Part shown: positions 24,782 through 38,644 of the stretch, one piece after another | How the letters are laid out: every line of letters starts with the position of its first letter | Numbering within the stretch: position 1 is the stretch's first letter | From: Rotaria socialis | Taxonomy: Eukaryota > Rotifera > Eurotatoria > Philodinida > Philodinidae | Length of the DNA stretch: 64,000 bases | Direction: 5' to 3' | Assembly: GCA_905331475.1 (NCBI GenBank) | Contig: CAJNYU010001076.1 | Location: 1-64,000 of the forward strand | Translations under genes and position numbers: made by a program | Notes under the pieces: model-generated | What the model was told of the DNA's origin: nothing | The model's database searches: none | Seen by the model: the letters and a program-made list of their open reading frames with translations, nothing else

Positions 24782-25936
24782 AGATCGAATGTTTTTTGTA
24801 TAAAGCGAACAAAATTTCAAGCTAATTCAAAACATATTAGTATTGACATCAAAGTTTTCTGCATCGATGAGGTTCAGTTAGTGAACGGAACTACTACTGT
24901 TTGTAGCGCATGCATGTTGCCTATGGTCTAAGTATTCTTCACATTTGTTCTTGTTTCATGTCAATTAGTAACTATAATCAACAACTGTGAAGCTCATAGT
25001 GAAAATGAAAATAATAGATTTCACAACTAAAATGGAGCAAAATTGTTTTCTTTTTTTCAGTGAGGTTCTCGGATATAATTCTAATAAAGTTATTTGTTCT
25101 AAAGTATTGTTGCATGAATTTCTCAAGTTCATAGTACGAACTTAGTACTATTTAACCGAATATTACAATACGAACACTTATCCATTGATTGCATCAAGAC
25201 GTTGAAAAAATGCGCCAAATTTCTGTTTTTTTTTATCAACTCGTGAAATTTCATAACATTTTGGTCACCCATTTGAAAGCACAAAGAAATCTCGTCTTGC
25301 CAGAATCATATGAGAGATGATTTTTTTTTATTCATAATTGAATTAGGCAGTTAACAGATCGTTTCATCCAAAATTGAATTGCGCAACCTAAACTACGAAT
25401 ATAAGAACTTTATCTATGCAATGTCATAGTGAGATACATTTGCTTTCGCTGAATATGCACAACGACTTGACTTTTTGAACAGTCCGTTTTCATTACTTTT
25501 GAAATTAGATGTCAAGAGTAAAAATCTATCAAAATTAATAGAAATCTTAAGAAAATCCAGAACAATAATCAGCTAGTTTTTACATTTTTTATTTTAACTG
25601 CAACAAGAAAAACACAACAATTTGTAAAGCAAAAAATTTCTTTATTGAACCACAGAGTAAAAATGACTTAAAGCAGGGACTCTAAAATAAAATAGTAACA
25701 GATTTTGTTCAATTTCATCTAGTTCACTTATTATAATAAAATAATTTAATTAATAAGGACGACTTTTCTGTTATTGTTTGTTTACTAAATACAGACTTTG
25801 CACTTTTATATTGCTGAAGAAAAAGAAGAAGAAGAAGAAGAAGAAAAACAGAAATATGTACTAATCTAAAGTCAGAATAACAACGCAACGATGTATATTT
25901 TTTAGAAGAACAGATAGATAACGAATAGTTGAAATT
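24782..25936. other. Intergenic region downstream of the carrier gene
   Basis: AT-rich; a GAA microsatellite at about 25819-25845. No supported gene. Confidence 0.35.
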
Positions 25937-28900
25937 TTATTTCGGATTGATGAGTTGAGGAGTAGACACGCCAAGTAATGAAGTTAATGGAGGAATCAAC
26001 GAAGTTGAATCTTTCGAAGTTGATGATTTGTATTTCGGAAAAGCCAAACCAAAACGAGTTTCAATTCCTACACAAAATATTTCCATAAAATAATTCGATT
26101 AGCATTAATTTACCTTCAAATGTTGCTTGAGCTAAATGAAATCCACCAACATGATCAGAATTCGTCGACAATATAATCGATGAACGTATTTTTGGTGAAT
26201 ATTGTTCTTGATCAACATGTTTGGATCCTTCTAATTTTCGACCTTGAAAGTCGATATTTAATGAACGTTGAAGGAGTTCATATGTCAGCAAAGTAAAAGC
26301 AAATTGGGGCGATGAACGAAGCATACGTGCGCCAGCACCTATATTTTATTTAAATCAAAAGTGAAAGTACATATTACTATTATTAATATATAATTACCCT
26401 TCCAAAAAGCTGTCCATCCTTCTTCAATATAAATTTTTTTGAACGCATCTGTTAAACCGTTATATTTCGTTTGTCCTTTTCTAGCTTGCACTTGTAAACG
26501 TGTTTTAACAACATCAGCTGGTGTACAAAGGCCAGCAGCAGGTATACCAGCAAGAAGACCGGAAAAAAATAAACTCTTTGGATCATTGTAACCATGTTCA
26601 TCAGCAAAACGCCTTTTCGTATGAGCATAAGCAGGAAAATAAATAGACGAAAATGGAATATCGCGAAGAAAACATGCACGAGCGCCTTTGTATAAACCAC
26701 GAAGACCAAGCTCACGTACAACTTCACTTGCAGCTGGTCGACGAACTGATTGGATTTCACCAGCAACTTGTAAACGAATTTTAACGATTTCTAATGGATT
26801 AGTGAAGGTGACCTAAAATCCAAACAAAATAATAAAGAATAATAGTAAAACGATACATTGAATAGAATTTTTCATTTTTATTTCAAAACATTCTAATTTT
26901 ATTCGACTACAATGAAAGTCAATCGAACAAATATATTGCAGAATATATCATTTTTTGAAGAACTCTTTTTATTTGGTCGTTCGGAGATCTTTGTTGTGAT
27001 CATTTATTAGTTTTAAATAGTCTGTAATACAGTTTCTATAAGGATGAAAGACTTGAATAATCGAGAAACTGAATATAATTACTATTAAATAAGATAGAAA
27101 TTAGCATAACCTATTTAATATTTTGTGTCTAGAGTGATTTACACCATTCGTTCCCTTTCGATTATTTATTTTTCCAATAAAACAGCGAGATCGAAAACAT
27201 AGGAATATATGATGTGGTTTCTTTCTCATTGCTTCACAATAATATTTATTTTTCCTCATGATTATACAATCAATTCTTTCGAAAACTTCATGTAAATTCC
27301 ACTTCAAATTAATGATCAATTAAAAGAAAAATTGATAAAATCACTATTTTTTTTAGGGAGTGACGTATTTTCAATCTATTCGCTTCACTAACATACGCTA
27401 AAGATCTAGGATACGCTGTTCTTTTAAGTGGAAGATGCAAATCTTAATAATTGAATGAGGAATCTATCAAAATACGGAAAAGTCTCTTCTCTGTTCTCAT
27501 ACTAAACAAATATCTACATACTTGAGATGCACCAGCACATCCACCAGCAAGAATTTCCGACCAAAATGGAATCGTTCCATCCGCTAATGTAAAACGATCA
27601 CGAATAAAATCATTCACTGTTAATTTAATAGCCTTTTCCGGTGCAACACCAACCAATTGAGGAATTAAACCTAAATTTGTATTTCTAATTCATCCATTTT
27701 GTTTTTCTATTCTATTTCTTTTTACCTCGATATAAACCAAAAACACCTTCATGTCGAATAACTTTTTTAAAGCAATCAATCGAATTACGATAAAGACGTT
27801 CGCCAACAACACTTGTTGTTCGTTGATTTTGCATACGTGTTTTAACTTAAACAAAACAGAAAATGACTCAATGTTAAGAATTATTTGGAAATATTTTATA
27901 CCAAGATCAATCGGATAAACAGCCGTTGCACCAATAGCACCAGCAATACTACCTAAATACATGAATTCTTATTTAAAAACAAAAAAAAAAGAATAAATGC
28001 AGAAACATCGGATTTACATCCGATTGTTATATGTACTGCAAAAACCGAATCGATTTATATATGTTGTGAATAATGCTGAGAAAAAAACGTTTTTTTTTCA
28101 AAAAATCCCTGTACCCCCCCCCCTCAGAGATGGTCTGGTCAACAGTGACAATTTTCTCGATAACTCAGCCATTTCTTGACGGATCCCTCTCATCTTCGAA
28201 CTCGACTGAGATATTGATAAGATCATTTTGTGTACAAAATTTCATGACAATCGGATCAGCCTTTCAGGAGCTATCGTGTAAACGGCTGGACGGACACACT
28301 GGCCGATTCTATAGTGTACTCATTTTTGTCTTTTGAGTACACAAAAAAAGACATTTTGTCTATCATTACCTAGTGTAAAACGATAACCACTTTCAAGAAC
28401 TTTCATAAAAATACTCTGATGTTCAATTTTATAATATTCATCAACGATTTCAGATCGTAATCGATATGGTAGTAAATGTTCATTAGCTGATATTAAATCA
28501 AAATCACTTAATTCAATATAATCCTTATGAATTTCATGTCCAGCATGGTCCTTATGTAATAAATGTGTTATAGCAAATAAAATATCAATTTGTAATGGTG
28601 TTGTATATGAAAAATGTTGAGCTTCAGTTAAAAATTCTTCCTTTGTTATCATCGATGATTTATATGTATGAGCTTTTTTGTAATTTACAGCTAGATAAAT
28701 TTTTCTCATCGATTCAATATTTGATAACAATTGTAAAAATGCTGTAAAATATGAATATGAAATTTGATTTGGTGGTGATGTCGAACATGATAATTTAACA
28801 ACATCATTTAGATGTTTTGATATAAATTCTGCTAATTGATATTGTCGCAATTCATTGAGAATAATTTCAAAATTTTTAAATGATATACAACCAAGATTAT

Positions 28901-29626
28901 CTTTATCAAATTTTCGAAATGCTTGTATTGTTTGATCGTCAATAAAATCTGTAACATAGAAAAAAAAAATATCAAAACAAATTTCTTATCGAATTTTTGT
29001 TTACCAAGTAAAATTTGAGTAAATTCCTTATAGGTTATTTGCCGTTGTCGTTTCGCACCGAAATGTGTTGTAACAAAATCAGAATTAAAATTAAACGGAA
29101 ACTCTTTAAAATTTTTTGTCGCCGATATAATATATTGAAAGTCATCGAATGTAATAAAACCTTGACCGTGACGATCAAATAGCTGAAATGCTAAACGATA
29201 TAATGAATCTGATGCCAACAATAATGATTCAAAATTAATAAATTTAGTTAATGTAATTTCTAATTCGAAAAATAATTTTCCTTAAATCAATTTCGAAAAC
29301 AATAATTAACAAACTTTGATCTTTATTCAAATCAACCAAAGATGAAAGTATATCAAGTGTTGTTGGATCTATATTATCACCTATTAAATAACCTAAGTAA
29401 TCTTGCAAAAATTCATGTGGTGTCATATAACGTTCACCAAGATGTTCATGATGTGCATAACGATTAAATACATTTAATAATTCATCACGATCGGCGGATG
29501 ATGTAACTCGTGCTAAAAGTGAAAAATAGTTTTCCTGACATTTAGAAAAATAGTTTTCCCGATATTTAGAAAAACCACTACAATATACTATTTACATTGC
29601 TTCGGACTTTTTGTATTTGATGTCAT
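25937..29626 (-). CDS. SLC25A12/13: Mitochondrial calcium-binding aspartate/glutamate carrier (Aralar/citrin type)
   Basis: Ten exons, transcript order 29626-29596, 29512-29315, 29259-29005, 28948-28370, 27952-27902, 27845-27726, 27670-27522, 26812-26398, 26338-26114 and 26067-25937; 2154 nt, 717 aa. The N-terminal half holds the EF-hand domain ([17 protein letters not shown]; the calcium-loop-like [49 protein letters not shown]). The C-terminal half is a six-helix mitochondrial carrier with [62 protein letters not shown] and [17 protein letters not shown]. It exchanges mitochondrial aspartate for cytosolic glutamate plus a proton, feeding the malate-aspartate shuttle under calcium control. 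Introns at 27953-28369 and 26813-27521 are much longer than the others; the former holds a repeat-like insert. Arthropods and other invertebrates often have one ancestral gene, so SLC25A12 versus A13 is not resolvable. Confidence 0.95.
27975..28342. repeat. Unclassified insertion-like sequence in a carrier intron
   Basis: The host intron is 417 nt against about 55-65 nt for most neighbours. It contains a C-rich run (28115-28124), a GAGCTATCGTGTAAACGG segment, and ends with a perfect 9-bp hairpin GTGTACTCA (28314-28322) / TGAGTACAC (28334-28342). That looks like a small mobile element tail, but I see no target duplication and cannot assign a family. Confidence 0.4.
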
Positions 29627-30140
29627 TATTGTTTCGTCGTTTGTGTTTGTAAAAACAAAGAAATAATCGTTACTCGTTACCTATCGTAACATAAATAAAT
29701 AGCATGCAGGAAAAATGCAAAACGCATTGTATCGTTTTCAGGAAAGCATGCTAATTATCGGGAATATAAGAACCATTAAATAACCCACGAATTTAAGCGA
29801 CATCTATTTATCATTTGAAAATAGAACTCATGAACATTTAATTTCTACGTTGACATTAATCTACAAGAATATATGCTAGAAAAATGATATTTAAATGACG
29901 AACAAAATGTTAACCGCCATCTTTTATTGTAAATATAGTTGTTTATGTTGTTTTAAGAAATCTAACCTAATTTTTTCGCCATTTTTTTGTGTCAAATCTT
30001 CTCTGTATATTGACATTATAAGCTTTAACCTCGTCGTGCAACGTATAATTAAGCCTGTGATTAGCCGTTCTTTACATTTATCATATCTTTGATTTCTTTA
30101 TGTAAATCTTTTATCATTTAGTTCCTTTAGACAAAAAAAT
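29627..30140. other. Divergent intergenic region between carrier and desaturase
   Basis: About 510 nt separating two genes transcribed away from each other, so both promoters probably lie here. No specific element is recognised; a 65-codon frame at 29895 is not supported. Confidence 0.4.
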
Positions 30141-31880
30141 ATGGGTAAAGGCGAACATAATACACGCATTGGTGTTAATCTTAATCAAAACTTGAACACA
30201 GCACCATTACCAACTCAACATCGATTGCCAACATTATCTGAAATAAAAGTTAAACTCCCGGCTCATTGCTTTCGCCCAACTGTAGTTCAGTCGATGAGCT
30301 ATGTCATCAAAGATATTATCTTCGTTGTCGCAGCAGGTTTACTCATGTATCAAATAGAAAACTTATTTAAATACGGATTTTTATTTTTCCCTATCTATTG
30401 GTATATACAAGGTTTGTTAGTCTCTTATGAACCATATTTATTTATATGGTTTGTTATTCGTCCTTAGGAACTCTTTATACATCTCTTTTTGTTCTTGGAC
30501 ATGATTGTGGACATGGTAGTTTTAGTTTTTATCCATTACTGAACGATATCGTCGGTATGTAGAAAGTTGCTGTATACACAATTATTAGAGAAAACATCTC
30601 TATTCTTATTTAGGTACCATACTACACACATGGATTTTAGCACCTTATTATACATGGAAGGTAAATCATATGTAATCTTGGTGATTTTCATATAAAAAAA
30701 AATGCGTCCTATAGATCATGGATATAAATAACATGTCAAGACTATAGAGAGTAATAATTCCTGGTGTTTACTAGAATTGATATTGTCCATAATCTAAACA
30801 CAAATGTAAAGTATGGTTAGGTACTTAACGCTTACAAGCTTAAAATCTCACAAAATTCTTGATCTTTCCTACATTTGAGTTCAATGTTTTTTTATTTATA
30901 TTTTTTATTTTAGCTTACACACAATAAACATCATAAAAATACAAATAATATAGACAAAGACGAAGTTTTTTATCCACAACGTGGTGAAACATATCGCCCT
31001 TCATTTAAGGATGATCTTTTATTCTGGTTACCAGGTCTCGGTTGGTTTTACTATTTATTATGTGGATACTCGCCAAGATCAATTAATCATTTTAATCCAG
31101 TAAATGAATTCAATTTTGTCTAAAAGGCCGAAGAAACAAATCGAAGTTAGCTATAACTATTTTCTTTTTATTTCAGTTTGAAGCATTATTCTATAATAAA
31201 AATTCAGTTGGTGTGTGTCTATCGCTTGTTTCATATATAGGAATGGTATATTTATACAATTTTCGAAAAATAATTTTTTTTTAAATAAAAATTATTCATT
31301 TTATAGTGCTATTTGATGTATGCCTATGCAATATCCTTTGGTGTCATTAATTTACTTACTTATCATCTTATACCAGTATTCATATTTGCATGCTATATGG
31401 TTATTATAACCATGTTACATCATACAGAAATGTACTATATTTGAATTAATAAACGATTGATTACTTGATATTTTTTTTTGAATTTTATAGTGATGTACCT
31501 TGGTATGGCGATTCGGAATGGAATAATGTTAAAGGACAATTGTCAACTGTTGATCGTGATTATGGTCATGTTCATTCAATCATTCATTCAATTGGTACAC
31601 ATCAAATCCATCATCTATTTACAAAAGTACCGCACTATTATTTAGGTATGAAATTATTCAATAAACTAACTTATTCTTCTCATGAATTTCTCCTGTAGAA
31701 GAAGCAACGGAACATTTCCGAAAAGCATTTCCTGATCTTGTTCGAATCAATGAAGAATCAGTTTTAGCTTCGTTTGCTCGCATGTTTAGAATATTTATGA
31801 AACAACGAGCTATTGAACAAGATGTACGTGTATTTACGTATTCGCCAGATAAAACTGACAACAAGAAAAAAACTTCATAG
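30141..31880 (+). CDS. Methyl-end (delta-12/omega-3 type) fatty acid desaturase
   Basis: Eight exons: 30141-30411, 30468-30554, 30614-30660, 30914-31099, 31177-31245, 31307-31431, 31491-31645 and 31699-31880; 1122 nt, 373 aa. Three histidine boxes typical of membrane di-iron desaturases are intact: HDCGH, HNKHH and HQIHH. FAD2/FAD3-like motifs are present ([44 protein letters not shown]). Several hydrophobic segments fit an endoplasmic-reticulum membrane enzyme. These enzymes insert double bonds near the methyl end of acyl chains, making linoleic or omega-3 fatty acids; whether this one is delta-12 or omega-3 cannot be read from the sequence. Methyl-end desaturases are absent from vertebrates but reported in several invertebrates including rotifers. 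A polyadenylation-like AATAAA lies at 32096. It is divergent from the carrier gene. Confidence 0.93.
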
Positions 31881-34045
31881 TCAATGAAGAAAACAAAAAC
31901 CCAACCTGCAATAACAAAACATTATAATCAAATCTAATTATGCACTTCAACTTATTCTATTACAGTCAAACTATTCGATAGAATGCAAAATAATATATTA
32001 ACATCTTTCCAGCACCTCGTTCTCCTAGATAGTGGGTTTCTACCTTTATTATGTTTATTTCGTCTTGTTCTTTTTTTTTCTCGTCTCAAAAGTCAAATAA
32101 ACGTATAAGACATCATTAAAAATTAATCTTTAATTGCTTAGTTTCTATGCTGAATGATTCTAAGGTAGAACGGAGAATTTCCTATGTGTAAATAAAGAGG
32201 AACATTCAATACGATGTTGACATTTCTCACACGTTATGTGAGAATGCTAAGGGGAAAATATCAAAGAAAATGGAAAATAATTTGATTGAAAAATGTTGTT
32301 TAGCTATGCCTGAAGGAATACACGAGCAGCCTAGATTATACAGCTCTTCAGCATATAATAAGATTTAGCTACGAATCACGATAGCTGTTCCATCCTAAAT
32401 CAATTATCGATATGTATTATTACAATTCAACAACTCATAATATATATTATGAGTGTTGCAGTATCATTTCTAAAATATTAAAACATTTCGAAGTCATCAT
32501 TTGCTACGCATGCAAAAACACTACTTAGAACTAAACAATCTCAAAGGACATAGATGGATAATCTTGATTAGCATATTTGTGCAAAACATTTTACATGTGT
32601 ATGCGTATAAAATGAATTTGCTCTAAAACACTTTCGTGCCAAGGAAATCAAAGTTATAATGTAATATTTTTTTAGTGTATTACTAAAATTCATCGTGATT
32701 TTTCATTATTGATCAATAATAGTCAGATGATCTGATGCCATACGCGTAATAAGAACTTCAATGAAATGATTATCTACTCTATGATGAATGACTTTATTAT
32801 CAAATCGATAATATATAACTGTTTTGTTCACTAGAGAAATTTATTCCGTCTGTTCCTACTGTGAGACATGTGACAGGAGCTTCTAGGAAAAATATTTTTA
32901 CAATGAATTTTGTATACGTATATAGTATGCCTATGAGATTTGAAATTGAATGCCATATACAGACAACATTGTATTTATGTCTAAAAATTCAATTAAAAGA
33001 TCGTTGTAAAATGCTCGACTTAGCACAGTTCTCTGTCTTTTTAAATGTCTCCTATCCTTTTCCCGGAACATCATAATGATTAACGAGAGAATGTTTCCAA
33101 CTGTGCAATTACATGTTGCTAGAAGCTATTCTCTCACTTGATTGACTATAATGATAATGGCTAGTAGAAAATAAATAAACTTTAGTTTTTTTTCTTCAAC
33201 ATTTGCTTGTTGATTGATGTGACCACAAAACTCCTTAGAAGCTAAATGGTAGAGTTTCGAGCTGAAATTTTTCCACAAATAACTCTTATAGACAGAAGAC
33301 ATACTTAAAAAACTTTAAGTCTCAAAATAGATGCATATTTTATACGATATTTCTACTCTAAATAAGAAACGTCTCTTGTGGGTTGTTTATCAAGATAGAA
33401 GTATTTTATCACAAGTCTATATCTCATAATAGATATCTTAGTTCAAGTACAAAAGTTGACTTCGTAACAAATCTCAGTTATATTCACAGCAAAGTTTCAA
33501 GATAAATCAAACTCCTAGTGAAAAATATGATCAAATCAAGTAGTGTGTGCGTCTCAAATTAATTGTTAAATCGTAGAAAAAATTACAGGATTTACTAAAT
33601 TTTGATTTCAAAAAGTATAGAACTACTGAGAAGAAGAAGAAGATAAGTCAGCATTAATAAGCACAATATGGAAATGATATCATTTAACTGCTCTTCTAAC
33701 ATCCAAATGTGAAACCTACGTACTTGACACATATCTATCAGTTTCATCAACACTAATCTAGTTTACAATCATACGACTCCCAAAATAATTCTCTTGTTAA
33801 ATAACGAATAGTGACAGATGAGTGAACAATACAGTTTTGCATATCAATATTTTGTGTAGTTTTTATTATTGTTATTTTAAATTAGTTTATAAGTTTTGAC
33901 AATCAGTCTTTTGTTTAAACCGACTTGTTTCTTTCGTATATAATAAAAAATAAACAATTATTTCGTTTTTTCGTTGATTCTTTTTTTCTCGATGAATAAC
34001 GCTATAAATTGAAAGACTTCGAAATTATTTTCATGCATATCTTAT
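31881..34045. other. Intergenic, no supported gene
   Basis: 2.2 kb of AT-rich sequence. The first 200 nt are the likely desaturase 3' untranslated region. A 71-codon frame at 32861 is not supported. Confidence 0.4.
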
Positions 34046-35126
34046 CTAGATTCGAGTTGATTTGGAACCATAATAACCACTTCTTGGATACCACGGAAAG
34101 GCTGATTCAACAACACGCATGCTTGACGAACGAAAAATATTCTAAATTAATGGAAAGATTTACAGATAGCTTGATTAACACAAAAGAAAGAAAGTACCTG
34201 ACTTGGTCTCTTCGCACTTTTTCTAGTCAAAAAATACTATATCGAAATAATAATAACATATTTGAATAAGATAAAATTCGAAGATTTACTTGTGGTCTTG
34301 AACTTTGACCAAAATTGTTATAACTATAGAAATTTAATTCATTAGATTTCATCGATTTTATTAATGTCGCTGAAGGTGAACTACAAAGTAATGATGGACT
34401 TCGGTAAAGTTTCGTGTTTGATAAAGTTAAATCCCTTTGTGCTAGATCAACTCGTAATCTAAATTAGGCGAAGAGAAAATTGACAATGATGTTTTACTTT
34501 CTTACCTAGCATCGAATTCTGTCGATGAATCTTGTTGTAATATTAAAAAATCATCAGTAGCCAAAGGTGTTTTACCTCTATGCTAAAATATTTAGAAATA
34601 ATGACTTATTGTAGTTCACGGTTACAAAATCTTACTAATCCATTGAAATCAATAAATGAATCTTCCTTTCTAGGCTCAAAACACTGAAATTGTCCTAGAA
34701 AATATTGAAAATTTTGACTAGTCTTTGAATAGACTGATCTTTACCAAATGACGTTGTCTGACGAGAAGGTTCATCTGATAAACGACATGAACTTTCATCA
34801 TGTTGAATACGTCGAGGAGATGACAATCTCGGAGTATACAATTGTCGTTTCGTTGATATTAATTTTAGTCTAGGAGATTGAAATCTATTTTTCCAGATAT
34901 TTTCATTATGTCAATGATATGTCTATTTTTTGAATTATTTTACCCAGAATATATTTTTGGCTCAACATAGCGACCTTTCGTGGAGAGTTGCTGTTCTGTA
35001 TTGCAATCGTGTTTAAGAGGACCCTCATTTAGTCTGTAGAAGTACTCGTAATTATGAAGAAACAAAAACCACAAAGTTAGCTTACTTGGAAATATTATTT
35101 GCTGGGACAAACGCAGATTGATCCAT
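34046..35126 (-). CDS. Unidentified seven-exon protein, about 223 aa
   Basis: Transcript-order exons: 35126-35086, 35033-34944, 34884-34745, 34694-34636, 34582-34506, 34458-34290 and 34141-34046. All junctions are GT-AG and phases agree (672 nt). The predicted protein starts MDQSAFVPANNISK and is basic, Ser/Arg-rich and apparently disordered (QSPRLKLISTKRQLYTPRLS; SSPRRIQHDESSCRLSDEPS), with no signal peptide or membrane segment. Repeated SPR/TPR motifs could be kinase sites. I recognise no family. The last exon (ending AFPWYPRSGYYGSKSTRI) is the least secure; read-through of the preceding donor would end at 34227 instead. Confidence 0.6.
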
Positions 35127-38100
35127 TATTTTACTTCAATTCAATTTACTATATGCATTCAAGCATAAATCATTTAGCAATAGAACCTCCAATCAGTCGA
35201 AATATAAATAATTTTACTCTCTATGTGGAACACCTGATGTAAAAAAAATGAACGCCAACGTGAAAAAAATTGATGGAAGCATCTCGATGGTGTATGTTCT
35301 ACCGTCTTTTTTTTGTCATCGAATTAGTTATTCTTTTCTGTTTGGCGGCTATGTTTTAACAACATTTTTATATAATCATATTGAAAAGAAAAAACATGTA
35401 GCGATGTTTTACAATAAAAGTATTTTATCACATTCTTGTTTTGTTGCTCTTGAAGTCAAACATACTTTTCATTAAGCTAATGTAATGTTCGAAACAAAAT
35501 ATTTATAAGAATTTACTTTTTTTTTTGAAAAAGCTATACAAAATAAATATATGGATTAATTTTAGCAACTAAAAGAGGAAAAGCATTTCTCTTGATACTT
35601 AAGCCTAAATGAAAATCATCGATCAGCAATTAACAAAATCTGAATAATAATACTTTTAACTGAAATATTATTCAATACAAGCATAATAAATAAGATCAGT
35701 TTTTACCCAGATGTGAAAACAGTATTTGTCAGAACTCTTCAAATAAAGAAATGTATAAATTTTAGAATCTGAATCATTTTTCAGTACAATTTATTTACTT
35801 TGAAATTCGTCTTCTCAATATTATTTTTTTTGAAAGTTGATTTTTTCGATATTTATCAAATAGAAAACTAATTTTTTGAAATATCTATTTATAGCTCATG
35901 TTCACCGATATGATGTTCTTTTAATACATTCTTTTTTTTTCTTTTCTATTCTATGATTCTGAGTGACTTATTTTGGTCAATTAAATCAACATGAACAAAA
36001 AACAAGAACAGGAAAAGAAAATATAACTTTTCTTCTTACATCTTTCATTGAGTAAAATAAACTTCAATATTTCGAAAATAATATCAACCGTGAGAATATC
36101 AATAAATTAAAAATGTAATTATATCTATCATTGTTTAGATTTATTTAAATTCATCTGAATAGCTCATACCTTCTATTATTTATCATTCAATAATCTATCA
36201 TAATCATCAATACGGAGTTGTCATGACCGGTGATGATTAGGAAATGAAAACCTATTAGTTGGATGATAGTATGAACATTAAAGTTCATTCAGTATGTAAT
36301 AAGCACAGTTTCTTCGAATATCTTGAATACATAGTTAATTGTAACTGGCATCATACGAGGATTTTAATCATGGTAATAACTTATAATTAAACGACTTTAA
36401 AAATGATATCAAGAGAAAAATATAAAAATAGAGTGTGCTATTCACTTGATCAAATATCGAACTTAATGCAAATGTCTTCGGGTGAAAATTATTAAAAACG
36501 TCTTTAAAAATTAACTTTATGTTAATCCATTGGATGACATTGGCCAGGTGCAATACCCTTGGAACATCAATTTATTCGCTTTGGTTCTAATTATTCTTTT
36601 ATTGTCAAGATGTTCGACATTTTTTATCTTTCATGTTTTCACAGATGACAAATGATAAATGTTCGTTTGATAGAAATTTATCAATTTCGGTTGTCACTAT
36701 TATTCTCAAAATTGCAAGTAAACAAAGATGAAGAAAAACTTAGTACTAATAGTTCACTTCAAATAATTGACCCAGGCTTTTTTCACATTCAGTGTTGAAT
36801 TGTTGCTATTCATGGAAAATTCTTGTCATAAACGGATTGTTTTTATCGGCAAAAATTAGATTATTTATCAATCAATGGCTAGACAAAAATGTCATCCACC
36901 AAGTCTCTGACAATATTATTATGGGGTTGTTGTATATTCTGCTATATTGCTTCTAGTTTTTTCTTAAAATTATCAATTCTATTTGTTAATATTAGCGATA
37001 CATTTATTAGTATTATATATCTAAGTATGAAGCAGTGATTTTATAACAATTAACTTGACTTTATTTTATGAAATTCATGAAAAAGTTTTTTTTATTATTA
37101 TTATTGTTGAGAATAGTCTCATTTATAATAAAAAAAAAAAAGAAGTTCATCTATCAATGAATTCTATTAATGAAGAAATCTCATTCTTTTCTCTACCACA
37201 AACTGTAGTAACGAAAGACCCTGGGAACTCATTACAGACATTGTTGATACAAAAATTAGAGGCAATAAATCAATAATTTATCTCTATAATAATGTGAACT
37301 CGTACTTTATTACGTTTCTGGAGAATTAAACAGAAGTAATGCGTCCAAAAATAGATACAAATAAAATAATAACTTATTCTGCGCAGGAATATACTATATC
37401 GTCTTTTTCTATTGTTATCTTCGCGATATTTTACTATTCGTTTTTTAGTCTGTTAGAAAAACGACTAATAAAAGATGAAATCTGCTGTCGACTTTTGTTT
37501 TATTACTATATTTATAGTATAATCAATCTCATATCTACATACAAATGCAGACTAAATAACGAATCGTAGTTTGTCTTTCTGAAGATGCTCATTAATGAAT
37601 TTGTCATGACAAGCTAAGAAGAATGTATGCACATGGGCGTCCATTAAATAGAAACAACAAGAACAAAACAAACCACATAATATATAAAGAAGTTATATGA
37701 AGTGAACAAATCCTTTCCTCCTGGCGTATACAAACGAGAAGCTAATCAAAAGAAAAGAAATCATTATTAGAAAAAACACATTAATTCAAGACGACGGAAT
37801 AATGTATAAACACATGAAAGAGGCCACTGCGTAATTAGGGGAAAATTGCAAGATTATAACAAGCATACAAAGTATTTCAAATAACTATGCAGGATATAAA
37901 ATATAACAGTTAATATCTAAAATAACAAAAGTGAAATATTTTGTACGCTATGCAGATTTTATGTCTTCTTATTCGAATGCTGAAAGTGTAGTTAGAGATA
38001 CATACTGAAAATGATAATTATTGATTAGGAAAAAAACAAAATTCATTAGTTAAATGGATTTTGGCTGATCTATTTATTAATCAAAGCACAGCATGTACAT

Positions 38101-38644
38101 AAATGCGATTGGCAAATTTTTGAATAATTATTTTATTTATCTCAACTTTGAACTAACCAAACAAAATGCATTAAAAATAATGCAAAGAAAATACACGATA
38201 GAGAAGACAAGTAATTCAATAATAAGTCCCTAAGTGAAGACGATATAAAAATGAATGATCGTAATCAATGAGTTATTGAATCAGTCGTTCTATTTTTAGA
38301 ATGCATGACATGAAGCATTAATAGTGATCTAATGTAGGAGCCATGCTGTTTCTTTGAATAGATAGATACTGATCGAAGCCACGAATGTAATTTCTTTTTT
38401 TCCCTATGAAATGGAAGGAACGATCTTCTAGAAATTTGACCTTATCTTTAGTTCGTTGTAGTGGGTAATACTATTTTTTTTTTGTTTAAATAACTTCCAG
38501 ATCATCTTCTCAGTTCTTTTGCCTGTTATACATTAAAATTCTAAAAATTCGAACGAGTAAATTAAACAGCAATCATAAATAACGTTTATTTATTATCGAA
38601 ATAAGTTTCATGATAATTCTTTGTATTTATATTTAAATTGGTTG
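35127..38644. other. Gene-poor region
   Basis: 3.5 kb of AT-rich sequence. Short frames at 35248, 37055 and 37339 lack recognisable motifs. No repeat family stands out. Confidence 0.35.

Noticed and set aside
34009-34269. 86-codon plus-strand frame
   Set aside because: Antisense to the predicted last exon and intron of the minus-strand gene, whose splice phases agree; no domain seen in the plus frame.
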